64,000 nt of DNA. It comes from Chitinophagaceae bacterium (lineage in GTDB: Bacteria; Bacteroidota; Bacteroidia; Chitinophagales; Chitinophagaceae). The notes below the pieces were generated by a model, which searched no databases, was not told the origin of the DNA, and saw only the letters and a program-made list of their open reading frames with translations. Shown piece after piece: positions 8,612-17,113 of the stretch (position 1 is its first letter; the number at the start of each line of letters is the position of its first letter). Position numbers and translations under genes: made by a program. The stretch is taken from contig JAHBTR010000001.1 of NCBI GenBank assembly GCA_019638475.1, forward strand, positions 186,001 to 250,000, written 5' to 3'.

Positions 8612-9424
8612 ATGATACACATAGTTTTTGAACAAGCCAATGTAGATGTGCTACAAAAAGCAATAGCATTAGATGAAACCTTACAAGGTAATATTGTAGA
8701 AATAAAAGATGATTATGCAGTAGGTACTATTGCCAATATTTATGAAACAGAAGGCTACCAACAACGTAGAGATTGGTGGAAAAATTTATTAGCATTTTCA
8801 CCCTATAAAGAACAATTAGACATAGTAGATGATAAGCTAACTGTACATAATTTAATAAAAACTTTAGATGAAAATACAGAAGAACATATTTGGATTTGGA
8901 TGGGACAAAATCAACATGATGTTTGTGGTTATTATTGGTTAATGAGTCAGCTAAAAAATTATTATGGTAGAGTGCAAGTGTTATATTTAAACAATTTGCC
9001 TTTTATTAATGAAAAGGGATTAATATTTTATCCAACACATTTATCAGAAATACAGCCCAAAGAATTTATTAAAGCAAAAAAATTAGTAAGAGAAATTACA
9101 CTTAGTGAGTTTGAAGTAGATACAGATGAATGGAAAAAACTTTGTACAGAAAATGCTTTGGTAAGAATTTTAGAAGGTGGCAAAAAAATTGTCAGCAAAG
9201 AAGAAACATTTTTTGATAAGGAAATTCTTGCTGCTGTTACAAGTGAATTTCAAAAGCTCACTAAAATTATCAATAATATTCTTGGCAAAATGAAAATACA
9301 AACAGGCGATGTATTTTTAGTTTGGCGAATAAATAAATTAACAGAAGCAAATATTTTAGAAACACAAGGGAATTGGGAAAAAGGCTGGAAAGAAATTGAA
9401 GTGAAAATATTTAATAATCAATAA
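8612..9424 (+). CDS. DUF1835 domain-containing protein
   Basis: 270 residues. The N-terminus MIHIVFEQANVDVLQKAI and the segment EHIWIWMGQNQHDVCGYYWLMSQLKNY match the DUF1835 family, in which a short N-terminal alpha/beta domain is followed by a C-terminal DUF3658-like helical part (here from about residue 165, SEFEVDTDEWKKLCTENALVR). Function is unknown; no catalytic motif is visible. It starts 28 nt after the PIN gene but looks unrelated to it. Confidence 0.75.
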   Translation: MIHIVFEQANVDVLQKAIALDETLQGNIVEIKDDYAVGTIANIYETEGYQQRRDWWKNLLAFSPYKEQLDIVDDKLTVHNLIKTLDENTEEHIWIWMGQNQHDVCGYYWLMSQLKNYYGRVQVLYLNNLPFINEKGLIFYPTHLSEIQPKEFIKAKKLVREITLSEFEVDTDEWKKLCTENALVRILEGGKKIVSKEETFFDKEILAAVTSEFQKLTKIINNILGKMKIQTGDVFLVWRINKLTEANILETQGNWEKGWKEIEVKIFNNQ

Positions 9425-9490
9425 CCAACTAAAGCACTAATTAACAATTCATCATACAACATTTATCATTCAACATAATTATAATGTATT

Positions 9491-9498
9491 TAATTTTG
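9491..9498 (+). promoter_or_regulatory. Putative -7 motif of the M48 protease gene
   Basis: TAATTTTG fits TAnnTTTG, 36 nt upstream of the ATG. Confidence 0.38.
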
Positions 9499-9534
9499 CA
9501 GTATTAATTTGCTCATTTTATTATATTAAGTACT

Positions 9535-10353
9535 ATGAAATTAAAGTTTATTGTTTCTACAATTATAACAAGTGTGCTATTAAGCAGTTGTTATACCAAT
9601 AAAATTACAGGTCGTTCTCAAATTAGTTTAGTTGCTGAATCAGAAGTACAAACTATGGCTAAAACAGAGTACAGACAATTTTTAAGTCAGAATAAAGTAG
9701 TAAGCACTGCTACTAATAAAGATGCAGAAATGGTTAATAGAGTAGGCAAACGAATTGCTGCTGCTATTACAAAATATTATTCTGAACAAGGTCTTGCCAA
9801 TGAATTACAAGGTTATGAATGGGAATATCATTTAGTAGAAAGCAATGAAGTAAATGCTTGGTGTATGCCAGGTGGTAAAATTGTTGTTTATACTGGTATA
9901 TTGCCTATTACACAAAATGAAGCAGCACTGGCTGTTGTAATGGGACATGAAATTGCACATGCTTTAGCAAGACATGGTAATGAAAGAATGAGTGAAGGTT
10001 TATTACAACAATTAGGAGGTGTAGCATTAAGCACAGCATTATCTACCAAACCTCAACAAACACAAAATCTATTTATGACAGCTTATGGTGTTAGCACTCA
10101 GGTAGGTTTTATGTTGCCTCATAGCCGAAAACAAGAATTAGAAGCAGATAAATTTGGATTACGTTATGCTGCATTAGCAGGGTATAATATTAGAGAAGCT
10201 ATACCTTTATGGCAAAGAATGGGAAAACTATCTCAGGGGCAAAAACCACCTATTTTTCTTAGCACTCACCCCACTGAAGAAAAAAGAATACAAGAACTAA
10301 ATAAGATAATGGACGAGACTATTAGAGATTATTATCGTCCAATGGTTCAATAA
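9535..10353 (+). CDS. M48-family zinc metalloprotease lipoprotein
   Basis: 272 residues. A lipoprotein signal peptide ends in LLSSC with the lipid-attachment cysteine at 19. The zinc motif HEIAH is at 138-142, and ELEADKFG supplies the third ligand near 200. The arrangement (SQISLVAESEVQTMA, WCMPGGKIVVYTGIL, LSTHPTEEKRIQEL) is that of the periplasmic M48 family related to LoiP and the catalytic part of BepA, which monitor envelope integrity. It should sit in the periplasm anchored to a membrane. Monocistronic as far as visible, with a -7 motif upstream. Confidence 0.9.
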   Translation: MKLKFIVSTIITSVLLSSCYTNKITGRSQISLVAESEVQTMAKTEYRQFLSQNKVVSTATNKDAEMVNRVGKRIAAAITKYYSEQGLANELQGYEWEYHLVESNEVNAWCMPGGKIVVYTGILPITQNEAALAVVMGHEIAHALARHGNERMSEGLLQQLGGVALSTALSTKPQQTQNLFMTAYGVSTQVGFMLPHSRKQELEADKFGLRYAALAGYNIREAIPLWQRMGKLSQGQKPPIFLSTHPTEEKRIQELNKIMDETIRDYYRPMVQ

Positions 10354-10444
10354 ATATTAATTGATTATTAGATAGTTACATAATAATATGCTGTTAAAAC
10401 TGTATTTAATAGTTTGTTATGTTACTTACTTGCCATAAATTTCT

Positions 10445-10452
10445 TAACTTTG
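10445..10452 (+). promoter_or_regulatory. Putative -7 motif of the YdeI-like gene
   Basis: TAACTTTG fits TAnnTTTG, 39 nt before the ATG at 10492. Confidence 0.4.
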
Positions 10453-10491
10453 TGTCCCTTTTTACATCATCGGAACAATTTCTTTTAGAAT

Positions 10492-11142
10492 ATGTCTAAT
10501 TTAAGTTTATTTGAGAAATTATCATTACAGGATGAAAAAAATCTTTTAATACAAGGTGTACCATCCGGAATCGAGAAGCAATTTTCTAAATTGTCTTATG
10601 CTAAAAATGTAACTCCTCTACTTAAAGTTAAAAAAGTAGATTTTGCATTAGTGTTTGCTGTCAATAAGCATCAGCTAAATAACGTAGTGAGAGATGTGTT
10701 AGCAGCTTTGCACGATAATAGTAAATTATGGATAGCTTGCCCTAAGCAAACCAGCAAAATTGTAAGCGACCTAAATCGTGAAAGCAGTTGGGATATTCTA
10801 AAACACAATGGTTATGAACGTATAGAAGATGTAGTATTAGACCACATGTGGGGTGCTGTTCAATTTAAAAGAAATAAGGATATGCCTATTATTTATCAAG
10901 AGCCAAAAGTTGAAGCAGCCGATAACTTTTATAAGAGTTTAGTACATTATCCTATTGAGTTAGAAAGAATATTTGATAAACATCAAAAGGTAAAAGAATT
11001 TTTTACATCATTACCTACTACCAATCAAAAAGAATATGTAAAATGGATTCAGGCTGCTAAAAGGTCTGATACCAGACAAAGAAGATTAGATGCAGTATTA
11101 GCAAAATTAATGGCAGGCAAAAAAAAGCCTTCTGAAAGATAA
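10492..11142 (+). CDS. YdeI/OmpD-associated family protein with DUF3052-like N-terminus
   Basis: 216 residues. The C-terminal part (residues about 150-216: YPIELERIFDKHQKVKEFF, TNQKEYVKWIQAAKRSDTR, RLDAVLAKLMAGKK) is the YdeI/OmpD-associated domain, rich in the W-I-x-x-A-K and R-R-L motifs of that family. The N-terminal 130 residues (KLSYAKNVTPLLKVKKVDFALVF, KLWIACPKQTSKI) resemble a DUF3052-type alpha/beta domain. Linked in other bacteria to antimicrobial-peptide or bacteriocin tolerance, but the mechanism is unknown. A strong terminator follows directly. Confidence 0.78.
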   Translation: MSNLSLFEKLSLQDEKNLLIQGVPSGIEKQFSKLSYAKNVTPLLKVKKVDFALVFAVNKHQLNNVVRDVLAALHDNSKLWIACPKQTSKIVSDLNRESSWDILKHNGYERIEDVVLDHMWGAVQFKRNKDMPIIYQEPKVEAADNFYKSLVHYPIELERIFDKHQKVKEFFTSLPTTNQKEYVKWIQAAKRSDTRQRRLDAVLAKLMAGKKKPSER

Positions 11143-11150
11143 CATAAAAG

Positions 11151-11176
11151 CACCCTTGAAAAAGGGTGTTTTCTTT
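11151..11176 (+). terminator. Rho-independent terminator after the YdeI-like gene
   Basis: CACCCTT pairs perfectly with AAGGGTG around a short A-rich loop, followed by TTTTCTTTT, 8 nt past the stop codon. Confidence 0.85.
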
Positions 11177-11201
11177 TGTAAAACACTTCAGTATTAAATA
11201 G

Positions 11202-11209
11202 TAGTTTTG
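11202..11209 (+). promoter_or_regulatory. Putative promoter of the BaiN-like flavoprotein gene
   Basis: TAGTTTTG fits TAnnTTTG, with a TTTG at 11175-11178 spaced 23 nt upstream, near the usual 19-21 nt of Bacteroidota promoters. The TTTG overlaps the preceding terminator. Start codon is 15 nt downstream. Confidence 0.4.
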
Positions 11210-11223
11210 TTTCATTATCTTTT

Positions 11224-12450
11224 ATGCAAAAAACATTGATAGTTATAGGTGGCGGAGCAGCAGGATTTTTTTGTGCTGTTAATGCTGCAAGATTAAACCC
11301 TATGCTCAAAGTTATTATTGCAGAAAAAAGCAATAAACTTTTAAGTAAAGTAAAAATAAGTGGTGGTGGAAGATGCAATGTAACACACCATTGTTTTGAT
11401 ATAAATGAACTTATAAAACATTATCCAAGAGGTGCTAATTTTCTAAAAAAAGCATTTCATTGGTTCAATACCAATCATACTGTAGAATGGTTTAAGCAAA
11501 GAGGTGTACCATTAACAACAGAAGCAGATGGAAGAATGTTTCCTACAACAAATTCTTCTCAAACTATTATAAATTGTTTGCTCAATGAAGCCAATAAATA
11601 TGGTGTAGAAGTTATGATGAATAGCGACATTCATACCATACAAAAGCAGGAAAATATTTTTACCTTACACACCAATAACAACAAAAAATTATCATGCCAT
11701 TATGTATGTATTGCTACTGGTGGCTATCCAAAACTAATGCAGTTTGAATGGATAAAAAATACAGGACACAATATTGAAACACCTGTACCATCTTTATTTA
11801 CCTTCAATATTCCTCATAATACTATTACTCAATTAATGGGTATAAGTGTTAGTAATGCTCAAATAAAAATTATAGGTACAAAATTTCAAAATAGAGGAGC
11901 ATTGTTAATTACCCATTGGGGTTTTAGTGGTCCTGCTGTTTTAAAATTATCTGCTTTTGCTGCAAAAGAATTAGCAGAAAAAAATTATCATTTTACTATT
12001 CACATAAATTGGCTTGAAAATGATACAGAACAAAGTTTACAACAAGAATGGGCAATGCTTCGTAAACAGTTAGCAGCCAATAAAATCTATGCTAAAAATC
12101 CTTTTGGTTTGCCCGTCAGGTTGTGGCAATTTTTATTGCATGAAAGTGATATACAAGAAGGTAATCGTTGGGCAGATTTGACTACTAAACAACAAAATAA
12201 ATTGATTAAAAACCTTACTGCACAAGCATTTGAAGTAAAAGGGAAAACTACTTTTAAAGAAGAATTTGTAACCTATGGAGGTGTTATACTCAATGAAATA
12301 GATGTAAACACTATGCAAAGTAAAAAAATACCTCATGTATATTTTGCAGGAGAAGTTGTAAACATAGATGGCATTACAGGAGGTTTTAATTTTCAAAATG
12401 CTTGGACTACAGGTTTTATAGCAGCAAAAGCTATTGCTAATGAAGTATGA
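11224..12450 (+). CDS. BaiN/YhiN (HI0933) family FAD-dependent oxidoreductase
   Basis: 408 residues. An N-terminal dinucleotide-binding motif VIGGGAAGFFCAVNAA is followed by the family motif KVKISGGGRCNVTHH, then TEADGRMFPTTNSSQT, and the C-terminal FAD contact FAGEVVNIDGITGGFNFQNAW. These are diagnostic of the HI0933/BaiN flavoprotein family; some members reduce bile-acid intermediates, but most have no assigned substrate, and conserved housekeeping members like this one are better called simply NAD(P)/FAD-dependent oxidoreductases. Stands alone between a terminator and a hairpin-rich spacer. Confidence 0.9.
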   Translation: MQKTLIVIGGGAAGFFCAVNAARLNPMLKVIIAEKSNKLLSKVKISGGGRCNVTHHCFDINELIKHYPRGANFLKKAFHWFNTNHTVEWFKQRGVPLTTEADGRMFPTTNSSQTIINCLLNEANKYGVEVMMNSDIHTIQKQENIFTLHTNNNKKLSCHYVCIATGGYPKLMQFEWIKNTGHNIETPVPSLFTFNIPHNTITQLMGISVSNAQIKIIGTKFQNRGALLITHWGFSGPAVLKLSAFAAKELAEKNYHFTIHINWLENDTEQSLQQEWAMLRKQLAANKIYAKNPFGLPVRLWQFLLHESDIQEGNRWADLTTKQQNKLIKNLTAQAFEVKGKTTFKEEFVTYGGVILNEIDVNTMQSKKIPHVYFAGEVVNIDGITGGFNFQNAWTTGFIAAKAIANEV

Positions 12451-12511
12451 TTAAATAATACGAATTTGATTTTTAAAATAGACCGAATTTTTTCCGTATA
12501 ATGCCGAGTTG

Positions 12512-12551
12512 TTCCGAACAATTCGGAATTTAGACCAATTTTATTGGTCTA
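12512..12551. repeat. Two adjacent intergenic hairpins
   Basis: TTCCGAA-CAA-TTCGGAA (12512-12528, 7-bp stem) is followed after 2 nt by TAGACCAAT-TTT-ATTGGTCTA (12531-12551, 9-bp stem). Neither has a T tract, so they are not classical terminators. The 3' arm of the second hairpin is the beginning of the repeat at 12543-12572. Confidence 0.8.
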
Positions 12552-12572
12552 TTACAAATATGCTTTCGGTAT
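12543..12572 (+). repeat. 30-bp dispersed repeat, copy 1
   Basis: Starts ATTGGTCTATTACAAATATG and ends TTTC-G-GTAT; a second copy at 27916-27945 matches 28 of 30 positions (C to T and G to A). Both copies are intergenic and in the same orientation, 15 kb apart. Confidence 0.85.
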
Positions 12573-12606
12573 AAACTATTTTTCACATCAAAAAAAAGAT
12601 ACAATT

Positions 12607-13068
12607 ATGCCACAATTTAATATAAGGGTTTATGGAATTTTACAAGACCAGCATAAAAGAATTTTAGTAAGTGATGAATTTATAAGAGGCGATTATTATA
12701 CAAAATTTCCTGGTGGTGGACTTGAGTTTGGCGAAGGAACAAGAGATTGTTTAAAACGTGAATTTAAAGAAGAAACTAAATTAGACATTACTGTTGGCAA
12801 ATTAATTTACACAACAGATTTTTTTCAAATTTCTGCGTTCAATAAAACAGACCAAATTATTTGTGTTTATTATTTAGTATATGCAAATGATGTAAGCTCT
12901 TTAAAAACATCTGATATTCCTTTTGACTTTTCTGAAGAACATAAAATACACAAAACTTCTGTACCTGAAAGTTTTCGTTTTATAGAATGGAATAACTTAA
13001 ATGAAACATCTGTAACACTACCAATGGATAAAATTGTAGTAAAAATATTGAAAGAAAGTTTTGGCTAA
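12607..13068 (+). CDS. Nudix hydrolase
   Basis: 153 residues from the ATG at 12607; an upstream in-frame TTG at 12544 lies inside the hairpin/repeat region and is rejected. The Nudix box reads GGLEFGE, seven residues, then REFKEETKL (about residues 37-59), matching Gx5Ex7REUxEExGU except that lysine replaces the second glycine. The family cleaves nucleoside diphosphates linked to another moiety; the substrate is not predictable here. Flanked by unrelated genes on both sides. Confidence 0.88.
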   Translation: MPQFNIRVYGILQDQHKRILVSDEFIRGDYYTKFPGGGLEFGEGTRDCLKREFKEETKLDITVGKLIYTTDFFQISAFNKTDQIICVYYLVYANDVSSLKTSDIPFDFSEEHKIHKTSVPESFRFIEWNNLNETSVTLPMDKIVVKILKESFG

Positions 13069-13100
13069 TTGTTGTACAAAAAATAAACTATTTACAACCT

Positions 13101-13382
13101 TTATAATTCAAGATAAAAGGCATTTAGCAACTGAAATACTAAAAACAATACATTGATTATTCCAAGCCATAAAGAAACAGGCTTTTTAGTAATTAAAACT
13201 GTTATAAGCCATATAATTGTTACTAAAATATTCAGAAAAACAGCCACAAAACCCAATATTACAATGGTGTTTACAACATCTTCATGTAGTTGTTCTACAT
13301 TAAAATATCTACCAATTACAGACAGTACATAACAGACATTGCATATTAAAGCAACCCTACTAATAAATAAAAGCCAACGCAT
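13101..13382 (-). CDS. Small integral membrane protein, unknown function
   Basis: 93 residues with three hydrophobic segments: about 3-24 (LLFISRVALICNVCYVLSVI), 38-63 (TIVILGFVAVFLNILVTIIW) and 70-90 (SLWLGIINVLFLVFQLLN). No family is recognised. It lies on the minus strand, tail-to-tail with the Nudix gene and head-to-head with the yfhO gene 57 nt away. Coding is supported by a consistent membrane-protein pattern and the compact fit between neighbours. Confidence 0.65.
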   Translation of the reverse strand: MRWLLFISRVALICNVCYVLSVIGRYFNVEQLHEDVVNTIVILGFVAVFLNILVTIIWLITVLITKKPVSLWLGIINVLFLVFQLLNAFYLEL

Positions 13383-13439
13383 ATTTTGATTTTGGTGTGA
13401 AAAATAACATTAATTTGCCATCTCTTAAAAAGAAAATGA

Positions 13440-15938
13440 ATGAAATACATTAACTGGAAAAAAATAACCCCACATGCTATTGCTGTTGCAATATTTTTAG
13501 TAGTTGCTTTATTCTATTGCAAACCTGCATTAGAAGGCAATGTTTTACAACAGCATGATATAACACAATGGAAAGGAATGGCACAAAATTCTTTTGTATA
13601 TAAAGAAACTCATGGACATTTCCCTTTATGGACAAATGGTATGTTTAGCGGTATGCCTGCCTATCAAATTGCTATGGAAGCTGAGAATCCTGTTTCTGTT
13701 GGCATTATTGGTAATATATTGAGTTTAGGTTTACCTAAGCCTATCAATTTTTTCTTTTTAGCCAGTATTTGTTTTTATCTTCTTACACAAATTTTAAGGC
13801 TTAATCCATACGTTGGTATTATCAGTGCATTGGCTTATGCTTATGCCACATATAACCCTATTATTATTGCTGCTGGGCACGATACTAAAATGATGGCTTT
13901 GGCTTATTTGCCTGCATTTATTGGAGCTATTTTGCTAATATTTCATAGGCAATACTTAGCAGGTGCAGGACTTACAGCCTTATTTACAGCCTTATTTGTT
14001 GGAGCAAATCACTTACAAATTACTTATTACGCCTGTATTATTGTAGGCATTATGAGCATTTCTTTTGCCATAATCTGGATAAAACAAAAAGACTTTAAAC
14101 ATTTGTTTGCAGCAGGAGGAATTACTATTGCTACTGCTATTTTGGGTATTATGGTAAATGCAGTTACATTATTTACAACTTCGGAATATGCAAAAAAATC
14201 AATTAGAGGAGGAAGTGAATTAGCTGATGAAAAAAGTAATGTTACCAAAACAGGCTTAACTACCGATTATGCTCTTAGTTACAGTGTATATAAAACAGAA
14301 CCATTGGTACTAATGTTTCCAAGAATATACGGAGGAAGCAGTAATCAACTTGAAGTTGCTGAAGAAAAATCTAAAGCAATTGAGGCATTGCAGCAAATGC
14401 CTCAAAATATGGGAAGACAATTACAACAATACTTACAATTTTATTGGGGTGGTATAGATGGAGTTGGAACATCTGGTCCTCCTTATACGGGTGCTGTAGT
14501 TTGCTTTTTGGCATTGGTAGGTTTTGTCATTGTAGATAAAAAATATAAGTGGTGGATATTAGCTACCTGCATTCTAACACTTTTAATGAGTTGGGGTAAA
14601 TATTTTGAAACATTTAATTTGGCATTACTTAAATACCTGCCTTTGTACAATAAATTTCGTGCCCCAAGTATGATATTGGTTGTACCTACATTTCTACTTT
14701 GTTTATTGGCTGCTTTATCGCTGAATAAAATTCTTACAACAAGCAATAAAGCTGATTTATGGAAACAATATAGAAAAGGTTTGATAGTGGTAGCTGCTCT
14801 TTTTGTAGTTGCCATTGGTGTTTATATGAGTGCTGATTTTTCGGGAGAAGCCGATAAAATGCTTACTCAACAAATCAATACAATAACAGACCCTCAACAA
14901 TTTTCTGCTGTGAGTGAACCTGTCAAAGCATTTGTTTCAGGCTTAAAAGAAGATAGGAAAAGCCTTTTCTTAGGAGATGTTGCACGTACATTATTATTCT
15001 GTTGTATTGTAGGGGTATTAATTGCTTTATATTTAAGAGATAAAGTAAATGCAAAATTGCTAACTGTTTCTGTGGGCATTTTAGCATTGATAGATATTTT
15101 TTCAATAGACAGTATATATTTAAAAGCAGACAACTATCAGGATAAAGAAGACAATGAAACAGTATTTATACCATCTTCTATTGATAAAGAAATTCTAAAA
15201 GATACAGGTTATTACAGAGTTTTTGATTTAAGAGATGGTGTTTCAAGAGCATTTAATGGTGGAGCTTTAAACGCATATTTTCATAAATCCATTGGTGGTT
15301 ATCATCCTGCTAAATTGAGTATTTATCAAGATTTAATAGAAAAACAACTATATAATTTTCCTAACTGTATGCCTGTTATAAATATGCTGAATACAAAGTA
15401 TATTATTTTACCCAACAATGGAACAGGTAGTCCAGGTGTTCAGCAAAATTTTGATGCTTTAGGTGCTGCATGGTTTGTAAAAGCAGTAAAGTTTGAAAAA
15501 GATGCAGTAAGTATTATGAACGGACTTACAAATTTTAATCCAAGAGATACTGCATTAGTAAATGAAAAAGATAAAGACAAACTAACACTTTCAAATACAT
15601 TTGATACAGCAGCTACTATTCAGCTAATTAAAAATGATAATGATTTCATAGAGTATCAATCCAATAGCAATACCAATCAGTTTGCTGTTTTTAGTGAAGT
15701 GTTTTATGATGCAGGATGGGTTGCAAAAATTGATGATAAAGAAATGCCAATTGTAGCAACCAACTATGTTTTAAGAGGTTTATCTATTCCTACGGGGCAG
15801 CACAAAATAACTTTTGAATTTAAACCTGCATCTTATTACAATACTGTAAAACTTTCAATAGCAACTTCTGCCATTATATGGTTATTATTAATAGGTGCTA
15901 TTGTTTTATACATAAGAAACAAGGAAAAAACAGTGTAA
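13440..15938 (+). CDS. YfhO family multi-spanning membrane protein
   Basis: 832 residues. The N-terminus is cytoplasmic then TM1 (AIAVAIFLVVALFYC), followed by the extracytoplasmic loop with GNVLQQHDITQWKGM and LWTNGMFSGMPAYQI, the first conserved part of YfhO/GT-C-like proteins. About 12 membrane segments follow, with a C-terminal soluble domain (from about 560) ending in a last TM (ATSAIIWLLLIGAIVLYI). Bacillus YfhO is linked to glycosylation of lipoteichoic acid; in Bacteroidota the role is unproven. It opens the glycan-related region and may transfer sugars from a lipid carrier. Confidence 0.85.
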   Translation: MKYINWKKITPHAIAVAIFLVVALFYCKPALEGNVLQQHDITQWKGMAQNSFVYKETHGHFPLWTNGMFSGMPAYQIAMEAENPVSVGIIGNILSLGLPKPINFFFLASICFYLLTQILRLNPYVGIISALAYAYATYNPIIIAAGHDTKMMALAYLPAFIGAILLIFHRQYLAGAGLTALFTALFVGANHLQITYYACIIVGIMSISFAIIWIKQKDFKHLFAAGGITIATAILGIMVNAVTLFTTSEYAKKSIRGGSELADEKSNVTKTGLTTDYALSYSVYKTEPLVLMFPRIYGGSSNQLEVAEEKSKAIEALQQMPQNMGRQLQQYLQFYWGGIDGVGTSGPPYTGAVVCFLALVGFVIVDKKYKWWILATCILTLLMSWGKYFETFNLALLKYLPLYNKFRAPSMILVVPTFLLCLLAALSLNKILTTSNKADLWKQYRKGLIVVAALFVVAIGVYMSADFSGEADKMLTQQINTITDPQQFSAVSEPVKAFVSGLKEDRKSLFLGDVARTLLFCCIVGVLIALYLRDKVNAKLLTVSVGILALIDIFSIDSIYLKADNYQDKEDNETVFIPSSIDKEILKDTGYYRVFDLRDGVSRAFNGGALNAYFHKSIGGYHPAKLSIYQDLIEKQLYNFPNCMPVINMLNTKYIILPNNGTGSPGVQQNFDALGAAWFVKAVKFEKDAVSIMNGLTNFNPRDTALVNEKDKDKLTLSNTFDTAATIQLIKNDNDFIEYQSNSNTNQFAVFSEVFYDAGWVAKIDDKEMPIVATNYVLRGLSIPTGQHKITFEFKPASYYNTVKLSIATSAIIWLLLIGAIVLYIRNKEKTV

Positions 15939-16033
15939 TAATTTATTGCAGATATTATAAAAGCAAACAGTTATTGTAAGTATGTTTGTTGTTTAATTTG
16001 TATTTTTTAACCATAATAAAATAGCTGATACTG

Positions 16034-16933
16034 ATGTTAAAAAGCCCTATAACTGGCTCTGAAAATATTTCAAAAGAGATAGAGTTGGATATTCAAAAAA
16101 TTAAAGAATTGTATGCTGACTTAAATGTAGATGTTTCAGTTTTTTTTAAAAACTATACTTCAATATCAATATATCAATGCAATGACAGTGGTTATAGGTT
16201 TTATTATCCATTTGATATTATGGGAGATGACCATTTTTACGAACAACTCTCTTTTGAAAATGAAGACTATTACCCTGAAAAAAAATGGGAATTTATTAAA
16301 GCAATTTCAGCTATCCGTAAAGATGATACTTTATTAGAAGTAGGATGTGGCAATGGTTATTTTCTTGATTTATGCAAAAAGAAAAACATTGCAGCAACAG
16401 GTTTGGAAATTAACCAAAAATCAATTGCCAACTGTACTAAAAAAGGTTTGAATGTATTAAGCGAATATGTACAAGAACACGCAATTAAAAATGCTGAAAA
16501 ATATGATATAGTTTGTTCTTTCCAAGTACTTGAACACATTGTAGATGTTGATGATTTTATCAAAGCCTGTATGCAATGCCTAAAACCTGGTGGCAAATTA
16601 ATTTATGCTATACCTAATAGTAATCCATACTTGTTTAGATATGATATTTATCATACCTTAAATCTCCCTCCTCATCACGCAGGTTTATGGAATAAAAAAG
16701 CCCTGCATAACTTAAAAAAATATTATCCTCTTAATGTATGTTCTATTGAAACAGAACCGGTAATAGTGCATTATAAAAAATGGTGGGATGTACATTTGAA
16801 TCATTTAAGAGAAAAAAGAAATTTTTGGTACAGAATACTTAAACTAATACCAAGAATTGTTTATAAAAGATTGGTTCAAATATCAAATGCCGAAGGAGCA
16901 TATATATTGGCTATTTATGAAAAGAAGAAATAA
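16034..16933 (+). CDS. SAM-dependent methyltransferase (glycan region)
   Basis: 299 residues. After an N-terminal region of about 95 residues with CNDSGYRFYYPFDIMGDDHF, often seen in sugar-modifying methyltransferases, a class I core has motif I LLEVGCGNGYFLDLC (near 101-115), FQVLEHIVDVDDFI, and LKPGGKLIYAIPNSNPY. The HHAGLWNKKALHNLKKYY segment is typical of Methyltransf_23-like enzymes in polysaccharide clusters. Substrate unknown. Placed at the edge of the glycosyltransferase genes. Confidence 0.82.
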   Translation: MLKSPITGSENISKEIELDIQKIKELYADLNVDVSVFFKNYTSISIYQCNDSGYRFYYPFDIMGDDHFYEQLSFENEDYYPEKKWEFIKAISAIRKDDTLLEVGCGNGYFLDLCKKKNIAATGLEINQKSIANCTKKGLNVLSEYVQEHAIKNAEKYDIVCSFQVLEHIVDVDDFIKACMQCLKPGGKLIYAIPNSNPYLFRYDIYHTLNLPPHHAGLWNKKALHNLKKYYPLNVCSIETEPVIVHYKKWWDVHLNHLREKRNFWYRILKLIPRIVYKRLVQISNAEGAYILAIYEKKK

Positions 16934-17018
16934 AGCTAAAAAGCTGTTTGAGTTATTAAAAATGAAAGCCATATAGTAAACCACCCCAACCCATCCACAG
17001 GAGGGGAATATGGAGGAG

Positions 17019-17098
17019 AAAAAACTCTGCGTTCTTTGCGGCTCTGCGGTAAAATAAAAAACTCTGTGTACTTCGTGCCTTTGTGGTGAAAAAATAAA
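17019..17098. repeat. Tandem imperfect CTCTGCG-type intergenic repeat
   Basis: Two diverged copies, AAAAACTCTGCGTTCTTTGC and onward from 17019 and AAAAACTCTGTGTACTTCGT and onward from 17056. Just upstream, 16983-17006, CCCC and GGGG blocks flank ACCCATCCACAGGA. The patch is richer in G and C than its surroundings and non-coding. Confidence 0.7.
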
Positions 17099-17113
17099 TA
17101 ACTAAAACAGCTT

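Noticed and set aside
8134..9424. A larger defence island around the toxin-antitoxin pair
   Set aside because: Neighbouring genes (methyltransferase, DUF1835, M48 protease) are ordinary housekeeping-type genes, and no nuclease, helicase, integrase or restriction genes are nearby.
12544..12606. Upstream TTG start for the Nudix protein
   Set aside because: It lies inside the hairpin and 30-bp repeat; the ATG at 12607 gives a normal Nudix N-terminus.
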